NCBI GenBank assembly: GCA_023391175.1
Contig: JAEWBL010000048.1
Span: 1 to 12,355 of the forward strand
Direction of reading: 5' to 3'
Source of the DNA: Pseudomonadota bacterium
Lineage (GTDB): Bacteria > Pseudomonadota > Alphaproteobacteria > Rhizobiales > Xanthobacteraceae
DNA length: 12,355 nucleotides
In this document: positions 1-7,232 of the stretch, piece after piece
Position numbering within the stretch: position 1 is the first letter of the stretch
Layout: the number at the start of each line of letters is the position of its first letter
The notes under the pieces: generated by a model
What the model saw: only the letters and a program-made list of their open reading frames with translations
The model's database searches: none
Told to the model about the DNA's origin: nothing
Made by a program: the position numbers and the translations under genes

Positions 1-17
1 CGCGCATCAGCCTGGAA

Positions 18-41
18 CGGTGCGAGCCCTTCGTCGCACCG
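18..41. promoter_or_regulatory. 24-bp inverted repeat upstream of the TetR gene (candidate operator)
   Basis: Two perfect 8-base arms, CGGTGCGA (18-25) and TCGCACCG (34-41), are separated by 8 bases. The repeat ends 58 bases before the ATG of the TetR-type regulator. TetR proteins usually bind palindromes of this size next to their own genes, so autoregulation is a reasonable inference. The alternative is a hairpin terminator of a gene lying left of the window; no T-run follows, which argues mildly against that. The rest of 1-99 shows only a TTGACG at 65-70 without a convincing -10 partner. Confidence 0.4.
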
Positions 42-99
42 CGCCCTGGCGCCACAGTTTGCGGTTGACGGAAGCGGTGCCGCGCATCCTCATGGGATC

Positions 100-858
100 A
101 TGGTCGAAAAGGACGTATCGGTTGTGAGCGAGAAACCCCGCAAGCGTGATTCCATCGGGACGCAGGACAAGATCCTCGCGGCTGCGCAGATGGAGTTTGC
201 CCGGCGGGGGTACGATGGCGCCCGGGTGGACGCCATCATCGCCCGCGCCAAGATCAGCAAGAACCTGCTCTATCACCACTTCACCTCCAAGGAAGAGCTG
301 TATGTGAAGGTGCTGGAGCGCACCTACGAGGCCATGCGCCGCCGGCAGGAGGAAATCCCCCTCACCGGCCTCGAGCCCGTGGCGGCGATCCGCCGCCTGT
401 GCGACGCGACCTTCCAGACCTTCATCGAGGAACCCGAGGTCATCGTGATGATGAACTCGGAAAACATCCATCGCGGGCGCCATGTGGCCAAGTCGCCGAT
501 CATCCGCCAGCTCTACAGCCGCCTCGCCGGCACTGTGGACGCCATCCTGCGGGAGGGCGAGCGCAAGGGCGTGTTCCGGCCGGGCGTGGACGCCATTGAT
601 CTTTACATCTCCATCTCGGCGATGGGCTATTTCTACATCTCCAACCGCTTCACCCTGTCGATGATCTTCGACCGCGACCTGATGCGCCCGGATTTTCTGG
701 AGCAGCACCGGGCGACCATCATCGACATGACCCTCGCCTATCTCACCGAGGGCGCGCCCAATCGGGAAGCGGCCCGCGCCGAGGCTCCGGAACGCACGTC
801 GCCCGATGCGGAACCTGCCGCTCCCGGCCGAAGGAAGCGCGTGATCGCCAAGGTCTGA
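100..858 (+). CDS. TetR/AcrR-family transcriptional regulator
   Basis: A DNA-binding repressor-type protein of 252 aa. The N-terminal TetR helix-turn-helix spans about residues 21-67: the helix starting TQDKILAAAQMEFARRGYDG, followed by the recognition stretch with KISKNLLYHHF, which is the typical TetR signature ending in YxHF. The rest is the all-helical ligand-binding and dimer domain, whose specificity cannot be read. The tail from about residue 220 is Ala/Pro/Glu-rich and ends in a basic stretch. It lies 54 bases upstream of a kinase and a PLP enzyme on the same strand and probably controls them. The start is uncertain: ATG at 100 has no clear Shine-Dalgarno, whereas a GTG at 124 follows AAAAGGA (107-113) by 10 bases and would give 244 aa. 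The family call is secure; the regulated pathway is inferred from neighbours. Confidence 0.9.
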   Translation: MVEKDVSVVSEKPRKRDSIGTQDKILAAAQMEFARRGYDGARVDAIIARAKISKNLLYHHFTSKEELYVKVLERTYEAMRRRQEEIPLTGLEPVAAIRRLCDATFQTFIEEPEVIVMMNSENIHRGRHVAKSPIIRQLYSRLAGTVDAILREGERKGVFRPGVDAIDLYISISAMGYFYISNRFTLSMIFDRDLMRPDFLEQHRATIIDMTLAYLTEGAPNREAARAEAPERTSPDAEPAAPGRRKRVIAKV

Positions 859-912
859 CATCGCCCTGCCGATGCGGCCGCGCGCCCTCCTGTCCCCAGG
901 AAGAGACACCGA

Positions 913-1998
913 ATGCCGACCCCGCCTGTCCCCGCATCCACCTCCCTCCTCATGGCCGGAGGGTTGGCCACCGCCTTCCGCTCCATTCCGCCGGACGAGG
1001 CGGTCGCGGTGCTCACCCGTCATTTCGGCCTGTCGGGGACTTTGACGCGGCTCGACACGGAGAAGGACGACACCTTCCTGGTCAGCGGTGCGCAGGGCCG
1101 CCACATCGCCAAATTCTCCAATCCCGACGAAGACCCGCGCGAGATCTCGCTGCAGGCCGAACTGCTGGACCACGTGGCGAAGGCCGATCCCCTGCTGCCG
1201 GTGCCCCGGGTGGTGCGGACGGCGGCGGGCGAGGCTTTCCTCTCCCACGAGGACAGCCATGGGCAGCTGCGCCTCGTGCGGGTGCTGACCTATCTCGACG
1301 GCACGCCGCTCGACCGGATCGAGGCGACGTGCGAGGAGCGCGAGAAGCTGGGGGCGAGCCTCGCCCGCCTGCGGCTGGCCATGGCCCGCTTCTCCCACCC
1401 CCACGACACCCGCGAGATCGCCTGGGACGTGCAGCACCTGCCCAAGCTCGCCTTCCTCATGGAGCGCATCGCGGACAGGGACCGCCGCCGCCAGCTCGAA
1501 CGCGGGCTCGATCGCTTTCGCGCGCTGCAAGGCCGGCTTGCGGCCTGCCGCACGCAGGTGCTGCACAACGATTTCAGCCGCTCCAACGTGGTGGTGGATC
1601 GCGCGCGGCCGCACTTCATCTCCGGCATCATCGATTTCGGCGACGTGGTGCGCACCGCCATCGTCATCGACCTGTCCACCGCACTTCTCAACCAGCTGAG
1701 CCCGGTGGGATCGGATGTGATGTTCGATGCCGGGCGCGACCTGCTGCGCGGCTACCTGAGCGTCGCCGACCTTGACGAGGACGAGGTGCTGCTTCTGCCG
1801 CACATGGTCATGGGACGCGTCATCGCGCGTGCCCTCATCACCACCTGGCGGGCGGAACAGTTCCCTGACAATGCCACCTACATCCTGCGCAACACGCATC
1901 AGAGCTGGTCGCAGCTCGACCATTTCCTCAGCCGCTCCGTCGAGGAGGTCAGCGAGACCTTCCTCGCCGTCCGTCCCCGCTTTCAGTCCGCCCTGTGA
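913..1998 (+). CDS. APH-fold kinase of the hydroxylysine-kinase type
   Basis: An ATP-dependent small-molecule kinase of 361 aa with the aminoglycoside-phosphotransferase fold. Visible features are an N-lobe lysine in HIAKFSN (K67), the catalytic loop HNDFSRSN (residues 218-225, with Asp220 and Asn225) and the metal-binding SGIIDFGD (Asp241). From memory of the family, the stretches LVRVLTYLDGTPL (121-133), SGIIDFGDV and the C-terminal FPDNATYILRNTHQSW resemble human hydroxylysine kinase (HYKK/AGPHD1) more than homoserine kinase II or drug-modifying APHs. The catalytic-loop Gly of the usual HGD is Asn here. The start at 913 is supported by AGGAAGA at 898-904. The stop is followed after 15 bases by a PLP enzyme resembling the phospho-lyases that use products of such kinases, so I infer that the kinase phosphorylates a hydroxy-amine or hydroxy-amino acid. 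The exact substrate is unknown. Confidence 0.85.
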   Translation: MPTPPVPASTSLLMAGGLATAFRSIPPDEAVAVLTRHFGLSGTLTRLDTEKDDTFLVSGAQGRHIAKFSNPDEDPREISLQAELLDHVAKADPLLPVPRVVRTAAGEAFLSHEDSHGQLRLVRVLTYLDGTPLDRIEATCEEREKLGASLARLRLAMARFSHPHDTREIAWDVQHLPKLAFLMERIADRDRRRQLERGLDRFRALQGRLAACRTQVLHNDFSRSNVVVDRARPHFISGIIDFGDVVRTAIVIDLSTALLNQLSPVGSDVMFDAGRDLLRGYLSVADLDEDEVLLLPHMVMGRVIARALITTWRAEQFPDNATYILRNTHQSWSQLDHFLSRSVEEVSETFLAVRPRFQSAL

Positions 1999-2013
1999 AG
2001 GAGGCGTTTCGTC

Positions 2014-3360
2014 ATGACCGAGGTGAAGGAACGCAAGATCAACGTCGGGATGGTGAATGGCTTCGATCCGGCCAACCTCTCCGCCCTCGACCCCGCGACG
2101 CAGGACAGGATCGTGCGCCGGCAGGCGCTGCTCGGGCCGGCTTACCGCCTCATGTACGCCCACCCGGTGGAAATCAGCCGCGCCAAGGGCACCCGCCTGT
2201 GGGACAGCGCCGGCAACGAATATCTCGACGCCTACAACAATGTCGTGTCCGTGGGCCACTGCCACCCGCGCGTGGTCGAGGCGGTCCATGAGCAGATGCA
2301 GACGCTGTGTACCCACACGCGCTATCTGCAGGATGGGATTCTTGATTTCGCCAGCCAGATCGTCCCGACCTTCGGCGATCCCATCCGCCACATCATGTTC
2401 ACCTGCACCGGGTCCGAGGCCAACGACCTCGCGCTCCGCATCGCCATGCACCACACCGGTCGCAAGGGCATCGTCATCACATCCGAGGCCTATACCGGCA
2501 ATTCCTTCCTCACCGCCGGGCTGTCGCCCTCGCTCGGGAAGAAGTCGCCGCTGGGTGAATGGGTGCGGCGGATTCCGGGGCCGGACTCCTACCGCATGGC
2601 CCCTGCGGAGATCGCGGCAACGCTCATCCGCCAGTTGAAATACGAGATCGAGGAGCTGGAACGACGCGGCGAGGGGCTGGCCGCCTTCATCGCCGATTCC
2701 CTGTTCTCCTCGGACGGCATCTATGCCAATCCCACCGACATTCTCGGCCCCATCGCGGAGGTGGTGCGGGCGGCGGGCGGCGTGGTGATCGCCGATGAGG
2801 TGCAGGCGGGCTTCGGCCGGTCCGGCGACCGGCTCTGGGGCTTCCAGCGCCACGGCCTTCAGCCGGATATCGTCACCATGGGCAAGCCCATGGGCAACGG
2901 CTTCCCCGTCGCCGCCGTGGCCGTGGCGCCGCACGTCATCGAGCGCTTCGGCAACGAGATGCGCTATTTCAACACCTTCGGCGGCAACACCGTGGCCATC
3001 GCCGCCGCGCGGGCGACCTTCGATGTGCTGATGTCGGAAGGGTTGCAGGAGAATGCCGCCCGCATCGGCCGGATGATCCAGGATGGCATCCGGGAGATCG
3101 CCAGATCCGACGCGCGGATCGGCGATGTCCGGGGGGCGGGGCTCTATATCGGCGTCGAGTTCGTGAAGGACCGCGCCACCAAGGAGCCGGACTCGGCCAC
3201 CGCCCTCGCCGTGGTGGACGGGCTGCGCCAGCGCCGGGTTCTGATCTCGGCGACCGGATATCACGCCAACACGCTTAAGATCCGCCCGCCGCTCGTCTTC
3301 TCGGCGGCGGATGCAGACCGCCTTCTCACCACCCTGGCGGAGACGCTGAAGGCCGTGTGA
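2014..3360 (+). CDS. Class III PLP enzyme, probable amino-phosphate phospho-lyase
   Basis: A fold-type I, class III aminotransferase-family enzyme of 448 aa. It has the phosphate-binding GSEAND (133-138), the cofactor-pyridine Asp261 in IADEVQAGFGR, and the Schiff-base lysine K291 in TMGKPMGNGFPVA. NNVVSVGHCHPRVV (75-88), PDIVTMGKPMGNG, YFNTFGGN (318-325) and the C-terminal LKIRPPLVF match, by recall, the vertebrate AGXT2L1/AGXT2L2 enzymes. Those are ethanolamine-phosphate and 5-phosphohydroxylysine phospho-lyases, which release ammonia and phosphate and form an aldehyde without an amino acceptor. The upstream kinase supports this over transamination. A strong AAGGAGG (1998-2004) overlaps the kinase stop codon and fixes the start at 2014. 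One oddity is Tyr160-Thr161-Gly162 where most class III enzymes have Tyr/Phe-His-Gly. A plain transaminase role remains possible. Confidence 0.85.
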   Translation: MTEVKERKINVGMVNGFDPANLSALDPATQDRIVRRQALLGPAYRLMYAHPVEISRAKGTRLWDSAGNEYLDAYNNVVSVGHCHPRVVEAVHEQMQTLCTHTRYLQDGILDFASQIVPTFGDPIRHIMFTCTGSEANDLALRIAMHHTGRKGIVITSEAYTGNSFLTAGLSPSLGKKSPLGEWVRRIPGPDSYRMAPAEIAATLIRQLKYEIEELERRGEGLAAFIADSLFSSDGIYANPTDILGPIAEVVRAAGGVVIADEVQAGFGRSGDRLWGFQRHGLQPDIVTMGKPMGNGFPVAAVAVAPHVIERFGNEMRYFNTFGGNTVAIAAARATFDVLMSEGLQENAARIGRMIQDGIREIARSDARIGDVRGAGLYIGVEFVKDRATKEPDSATALAVVDGLRQRRVLISATGYHANTLKIRPPLVFSAADADRLLTTLAETLKAV

Positions 3361-3367
3361 CCGGACC

Positions 3368-3394
3368 AGCCGCCGCAAGGGTCTTGCGGCGGCT
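3368..3394. terminator. Hairpin between convergent genes, probable bidirectional terminator
   Basis: A perfect 12-base stem, AGCCGCCGCAAG (3368-3379) and CTTGCGGCGGCT (3383-3394), with a 3-base loop GGT. It begins 8 bases after the stop codon of the phospho-lyase-like gene and lies 12 bases beyond the stop codon of the convergent aminotransferase. No clear T-tract follows on either strand, so termination may rely on stem strength or Rho. The position between convergent genes makes a terminator the best reading. Confidence 0.65.
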
Positions 3395-3405
3395 GCCTTC
3401 CAGCA

Positions 3406-4740
3406 TCAAGCGGTGGTTTTCAGCGCGTCGGCGATCATCGAGACGAGGGTGTCGATCTGCTCCTTCTCGATGATCAGGGGCGGCGACAGGGCGATGATGT
3501 CGCCGGTGACGCGGATGAGAAGCCCCTTGCGGAAGCACTCGACGAAGACGTCATAGGCCCGTGCCCCCGGTGCGCCGTCGCGCGAGCGAAGCTCGATGGC
3601 GCCGACGAGGCCGAGGTTGCGGATATCCGCCACGTGCGGCAGCCCCTTGAGGCCGTGCAGCGCCTCCTGCCAGTAGTCCGCAAGCGCCGCCCCGCGGGTC
3701 AACAGCCCCTCCTCGGCATAGATGCCCAGCGTCGCGAGACCGGCCGCGCAGGCCACCGGATGACCGGAATAGGTGTAGCCGTGGAACAGCTCGATCTGGT
3801 TCTCCGGGCCGGTCATGAGCCCGTCGTGCACCTTGCGCGAGGCGAAGACGGCGCCCATGGGGATGGCACCGTTGGTCAGGCCCTTGGCGGTGGTCACGAT
3901 ATCGGGCGTGACGCCGAAATAGTCGGTCGCGAACGGCGTGCCGAGGCGGCCGAAGCCGGTGATGACCTCATCGAAGATCAGCAGGATGCCGTACTTGTCG
4001 GCAATGGCCCGCAGGCGCTCCAGATATCCCTTCGGCGGCAGGATGACGCCGGCCGAGCCGGCCATGGGCTCCACGATGACGGCCGCGATGGTCTCGGCGC
4101 CATGCAGGGCGACGAGCCGCTCCAGATCCTCGGCCAGCTCGATGCCATGGGCCGGCAGCCCTTTGGAAAAGGCGTTGCGCTCAGTATCGAGCGTATGGCG
4201 CATATGGTCGGCGGGAATCTGCGGGAAGACCCGGCGATTGTTGACGAGGCCGCCCACCGAGATGCCGCCGAACCCGACGCCGTGATAGCCCTTCTCCCGG
4301 CCGATGACGCGGGTGCGGGTGCCCTGCCCGATCGCCCTCTGATAGGCGATGGCGATCTTCAGAGCCGTATCGACCGATTCAGAACCTGACCCGGTGAAGA
4401 ACACCCGGTCGAGACCGCCGTCCTTCCCGCCCGGCGCAATGGCGGCGAGCTTCTCGGCGAACTGGAAGACGACGGGGTGGCCCATCTGGAAGGTGGGCGC
4501 GAAATCGAGCTCGCCCAGCTGGCGCGCGACGGCCTCCGTGATCTCGGTGCGGCCGTGGCCGGCATTGACGCACCAGAGCCCGGAGGTGCCGTCCAGAACC
4601 GTGTTGCCGTCGATGTCGGTGTAATACATGCCCTTCGCACCCGACAGGAGCCGGGGCGCGGCCTTGAACTGGCGGTTCGCGGTGAACGGCATCCAGAAAT
4701 TGTCGAGACTGGGCTGGTTGGACCGAACGTGAAGGGTCAT
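3406..4740 (-). CDS. Omega-amino acid (beta-alanine):pyruvate aminotransferase
   Basis: A class III PLP transaminase of 444 aa. It is expected to convert beta-alanine or another omega-amino acid plus pyruvate into malonate semialdehyde (or the matching aldehyde) plus L-alanine in the cytoplasm. Family signatures are LDNFWMPFTANRQFKAAPR near the N-terminus (12-30), LDGTSGLWCVNAGHGR (49-64), GSGSES (117-122), GYHGVGFGG (151-159), the PLP-pyridine Asp257 in LIFDEVITGFGR, and the Schiff-base lysine K286 in TTAKGLTNGAIPMGAV. The WMPFTANR motif and overall length match Pseudomonas omega-APT/BauA by recall, and are less like the polyamine aminotransferase SpuC. On the minus strand an AGGAGAG (complement of 4745-4751) precedes the ATG at 4740. 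It is divergent from an XRE-cupin regulator that probably controls it. Taurine- or amine-pyruvate activity cannot be excluded. Confidence 0.92.
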   Translation of the reverse strand: MTLHVRSNQPSLDNFWMPFTANRQFKAAPRLLSGAKGMYYTDIDGNTVLDGTSGLWCVNAGHGRTEITEAVARQLGELDFAPTFQMGHPVVFQFAEKLAAIAPGGKDGGLDRVFFTGSGSESVDTALKIAIAYQRAIGQGTRTRVIGREKGYHGVGFGGISVGGLVNNRRVFPQIPADHMRHTLDTERNAFSKGLPAHGIELAEDLERLVALHGAETIAAVIVEPMAGSAGVILPPKGYLERLRAIADKYGILLIFDEVITGFGRLGTPFATDYFGVTPDIVTTAKGLTNGAIPMGAVFASRKVHDGLMTGPENQIELFHGYTYSGHPVACAAGLATLGIYAEEGLLTRGAALADYWQEALHGLKGLPHVADIRNLGLVGAIELRSRDGAPGARAYDVFVECFRKGLLIRVTGDIIALSPPLIIEKEQIDTLVSMIADALKTTA

Positions 4741-4884
4741 GCCGCTCTCCTATGGCTGCCCTCCCATCGGCCAATTGGAGAGGCTGAACAAGTCGTTTTC
4801 TGAAAGCTACTATCTCATTGAAAATGCTGACCACGAATGGCAGTAATTTCGATATTCGCAACACCTGCAACAGGGGCTTCCGCC
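4741..4884. promoter_or_regulatory. Divergent control region between aminotransferase and XRE-cupin genes
   Basis: This 144-base gap is visibly more AT-rich than its surroundings, especially 4790-4860, and must hold promoters for both divergent genes. Short symmetric elements are CCAATTGG (4771-4778), TTTC-N-GAAA (4797-4805) and CATT-N3-AATG (4816-4826). A TTGAAA at 4818-4823 could be a -35 for the rightward gene, but no strong -10 stands at ideal spacing. Operator assignment is an inference from position only. Confidence 0.4.
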
Positions 4885-5427
4885 ATGGACATCGGGGACC
4901 GGCTGCGCCAGTTGCGGCTGCTGCACGGCATTTCCCAGCGCGAGCTGGCCAAGCGGACGGGCGTGACCAACTCGACCATCTCGCTGATCGAGTCCAACAC
5001 GTCGAACCCCTCGGTCGGCGCGCTGAAGCGGATTCTGGAGGGCATCCCCATCGGCCTCGCGGAGTTCTTCGCGTTCGAGCCGGAGGCGCCGAAGCAGACG
5101 TTCTATTCCGCCGAGGAACTCACCGAGATCGGCAAGGGCGCCATCTCCTATCGCCAGGTGGGAGAGCGGCTGTTCGGCCGCAAGCTGCAGATTCTGAAGG
5201 AATGCTACCAGCCGGGGGCGGACACCGGCGTTGTCCCGCTCGTCCACGAGGGCGAGGAAGGCGGCATCGTCCTGTCCGGGCGGCTGGAGGTGACGGTGGA
5301 CGATGTGCGGCGCATCCTCGGCCCCGGCGACGCCTATTATTTCGAGAGCCGCCGCCCGCACCGCTTCCGCTGCATCGGCCCCAATCCCTGCGAGGTCATC
5401 AGCGCCTGCACCCCGCCGAGCTTCTGA
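4885..5427 (+). CDS. XRE-family regulator with C-terminal cupin domain (PuuR-like)
   Basis: A transcriptional regulator of 180 aa. Residues 5-60 form an XRE/Cro-type helix-turn-helix, including GISQRELAKRTGVTNSTISL, which is highly typical. Residues about 106-172 form a small beta-barrel cupin (YQPGADTG, HEGEEGGIVLSG, GPGDAYYFESRRPHRFR) that would sense a small ligand. The architecture and length match the PuuR type, whose members control putrescine and related amine catabolism. I chose ATG 4885 because MDIGDRLRQLR is the usual N-terminus and AGGGG (4872-4876) lies 8 bases upstream; an in-frame ATG at 4837 would add 16 atypical residues with no good ribosome site. It is divergent from the omega-amino acid aminotransferase, which is the likely target. 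The ligand is not deducible from sequence. Confidence 0.9.
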   Translation: MDIGDRLRQLRLLHGISQRELAKRTGVTNSTISLIESNTSNPSVGALKRILEGIPIGLAEFFAFEPEAPKQTFYSAEELTEIGKGAISYRQVGERLFGRKLQILKECYQPGADTGVVPLVHEGEEGGIVLSGRLEVTVDDVRRILGPGDAYYFESRRPHRFRCIGPNPCEVISACTPPSF

Positions 5428-5437
5428 GCGCGCCGCC

Positions 5438-6097
5438 TCAGCCGGCGTGCGCGACCCAGGCGGGGAAGAGGTGGCCGAGCGCGTCGCTCAGCATCTCCAT
5501 GGCTATGGCCGCCAGCACGATGCCCATCAGGCGCTTGGAGATGCTCAGCGCGGTCGGCGAGAGGATGGAGGAGAGGGCCGGCGCCACGGCCATCGCGATG
5601 CCGAAGAACACCACATAGCCGATGAGCCCGAGATAGAACCCCGCCGCGCCGCCCGCGGTGGCGCTGGAGCCCGAGAAGATGATGATGGTGGTCATCGTGC
5701 CCGGGCCGATGGAAAGCGGAATGCCCAGCGGGTAGACCCCCATGCTGGAGGCCGAGCTGAAGGTCTTCTTCTCCGCCTCCGTGCCGGCGTGCGCGCTGTG
5801 CTCCTCGCCGCTGAGCATGGACAGCGCGAGGAGCAGCACGATGAGCCCGCCAGCCAGCTGGAAGTGGGTGACATCGATGCCGAACATGCCCAGCACGAAG
5901 CGTCCGCCCAGCGCGCAGACGAGGCAACCCAGCGCCACCGTCGCGTTCAGCACCAGCATGGTGCTGCGCCGCTCCGCCGGGGAGCGGTCCGCCGTCAGGC
6001 TCAGGAACACCGGGATGATCGTCAGCGGGTTCATGATGGCGAACAGCGCCGCGAACAGCTTTGCGGACAGCGTCAGATCGATACCGGCGAGATTCAC
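5438..6097 (-). CDS. MarC-family integral membrane protein
   Basis: An inner-membrane protein of 219 aa with about six hydrophobic segments: roughly 12-34, 47-70, 77-95, 120-142, 150-172 and 186-208. Family hallmarks are the AIMNPLTIIPVFLSLT motif in the first helix (20-35) and YPLGIPLSIGPGTM (122-135), repeated half-sites of the MarC/SNARE-associated fold. A hydrophilic loop at about 97-115 is rich in Glu, His and Lys. MarC was once linked to multiple antibiotic resistance, but that role was later withdrawn and the function is unknown. The start is GTG at 6097, preceded on the minus strand by AGGGGG (complement of 6106-6111) at 8 bases. It converges on the XRE-cupin gene with a 10-base gap. 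No functional link with its neighbours is evident. Confidence 0.9.
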   Translation of the reverse strand: MNLAGIDLTLSAKLFAALFAIMNPLTIIPVFLSLTADRSPAERRSTMLVLNATVALGCLVCALGGRFVLGMFGIDVTHFQLAGGLIVLLLALSMLSGEEHSAHAGTEAEKKTFSSASSMGVYPLGIPLSIGPGTMTTIIIFSGSSATAGGAAGFYLGLIGYVVFFGIAMAVAPALSSILSPTALSISKRLMGIVLAAIAMEMLSDALGHLFPAWVAHAG

Positions 6098-6164
6098 GTC
6101 GCAAGCCCCCTGCGGCGGACGATTCAGGAGACCTGACCCTAGTGCAGGGGACCCTCGGGCTCAA

Positions 6165-6193
6165 TGCGGGCGCGTCGCAGCGGCGCGCCCGCA
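6165..6193 (-). terminator. GC-rich hairpin downstream of the acrylyl-CoA reductase gene
   Basis: A perfect 10-base stem, TGCGGGCGCG (6165-6174) and CGCGCCCGCA (6184-6193), with a 9-base loop. It starts 8 bases beyond the stop codon of the minus-strand reductase gene, between it and the next minus-strand gene (MarC). The T-tract is poor (TTGAG on the transcript side), so an intrinsic terminator is likely but not certain. MarC has its own ribosome site and probably its own promoter. Confidence 0.5.
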
Positions 6194-6201
6194 CTGCCCG
6201 T

Positions 6202-7188
6202 TCAGATGCGCACCACCGTGCGCCCGCGCACGCCGCCGGCGATGATGTCGTCCGCCACCTGCGGCAGGTCCTCCAGCGCGACCTCGCGGGTGACGAGATC
6301 GAAATCGGCCTCGGTGAGGAGTTCGCCCAGCCGCGTCCAGGCGGCGAGGCGGCGCGGGGTCGGGCAGTTGACGGAATCAACGCCCAGCAGCGCCACGTTG
6401 CGCAGGATGAAGGGGAAGACGGTGGTGGGAAGGTCGGTGGCCGCCGCGAGGCCGCAGGCCGCCACCGCACCACCGTAGCGGGTGGCGGCGAGCACGTTGG
6501 CGAGAATGGTGCCGCCCACGGTGTCCACCGCGCCGTGCCAGCGCTCGCCGGCCAGCGGCTTGCCCGCCGCGGCATAGGTGGCGCGGTCCACGATGTCGGT
6601 GGCGCCGAGGCTCTTCAGGAAGTCGGCTTCCGCCGGACGACCGGTGAGCGCGCTCACCTTGTAGCCGAGGCGCGAGAGCAGGCGCACCGCGACGCTGCCC
6701 ACGCCGCCCGCCGCGCCGGTGACGAGCACATCACCACCCGCCGCGATGCCGTAGCGCTCCAGCGCATCCACGCAGAGCATGGCGGTGAGGCCGGCCGTGC
6801 CGATGGCCATGGCCTGGCGCGGGGTGAGGCTTTCGGGCAGCTTCACCAGCCACTCGCCCTTCACCTTGGCCCGCTCGGCGAAGCCGCCGGACCAGTTCTC
6901 GCCGACGCCCCAGCCGGTCAGCACCACCTTGTCGCCCGGCGCGAAGCCCGGATTGTCGCTGGCCCGCACCGTGCCGGCGAAATCGATGCCCGGCACCATG
7001 GGCAGCGCGCGCAGGATGCGGCTCATGCCCTTCAGGGCCAGGCCGTCCTTGTAGTTGAAGGAGGAATATTCGACATCCACCGTCACGTCGCCGGCCGGCA
7101 GATCCGCTTCCGTGATGGTCTCGATGGCGATGGCCTGCCCGGCGTCGGTCTTGCGCGCCATGAGGGCGCGGAAGGTCTCGGTGCTCAT
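6202..7188 (-). CDS. acuI: AcuI/YhdH-type NADPH-dependent acrylyl-CoA reductase (MDR family)
   Basis: A zinc-independent medium-chain dehydrogenase/reductase of 328 aa. It is expected to reduce the double bond of acrylyl-CoA to propionyl-CoA with NADPH, or to act on a related enoyl-CoA or enone. Signatures of the YhdH/AcuI branch are SSFNYKDGLALKG (42-54), PGIDFAGTV (66-74), TGWGVGEN (91-98) and the nucleotide-binding loop GAAGGVGS (158-165). Near the C-terminus VAACGLAAATDLPTTVFPFI and GVDSVNCPTPRR also match E. coli YhdH by recall. The start at 7188 is preceded on the minus strand by AGGGAAA. It lies 44 bases downstream of the GntR gene, so the two are probably cotranscribed. Neighbouring hydratase and ligase genes support a CoA-thioester role. 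Older annotations may call it quinone oxidoreductase. The exact substrate is inferred. Confidence 0.88.
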   Translation of the reverse strand: MSTETFRALMARKTDAGQAIAIETITEADLPAGDVTVDVEYSSFNYKDGLALKGMSRILRALPMVPGIDFAGTVRASDNPGFAPGDKVVLTGWGVGENWSGGFAERAKVKGEWLVKLPESLTPRQAMAIGTAGLTAMLCVDALERYGIAAGGDVLVTGAAGGVGSVAVRLLSRLGYKVSALTGRPAEADFLKSLGATDIVDRATYAAAGKPLAGERWHGAVDTVGGTILANVLAATRYGGAVAACGLAAATDLPTTVFPFILRNVALLGVDSVNCPTPRRLAAWTRLGELLTEADFDLVTREVALEDLPQVADDIIAGGVRGRTVVRI

Positions 7189-7232
7189 TGGACGTTTCCC
7201 TGTGATGTGCGTGGACCGCGCAGGCGGCGTGC

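Noticed and set aside
913..1998. Aminoglycoside resistance phosphotransferase
   Set aside because: The APH fold is shared, but sequence blocks and the neighbouring phospho-lyase-like enzyme point to a metabolic hydroxy-amine kinase; there is no sign of a resistance cassette or mobile element.
7..3378. A 1123-codon open frame on the minus strand, antisense to the TetR, kinase and phospho-lyase genes
   Set aside because: The three plus-strand genes have clear families and ribosome sites. The antisense frame has no recognisable motif, runs through the intergenic hairpin and is rich in Arg, Gly, His and Asp as expected from reading high-GC codons in reverse. It is a composition artefact.
4837..4884. 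Upstream in-frame ATG (4837) as start of the XRE-cupin gene
   Set aside because: There is no Shine-Dalgarno before 4837, the extra 16 residues are atypical and would overlap the probable promoter; ATG 4885 gives the normal family N-terminus with AGGGG upstream.
5428..5460. Possible hairpin terminator between the XRE-cupin and MarC genes
   Set aside because: The arms GCGCGCCG and CGGCGTGCGC pair only with a bulge, overlap the MarC coding end and have no T-run, so they are too weak to annotate.
5438..6097. Multiple antibiotic resistance role for the MarC protein
   Set aside because: The historical MarC link to antibiotic resistance is not supported by later work and nothing in the context suggests it.
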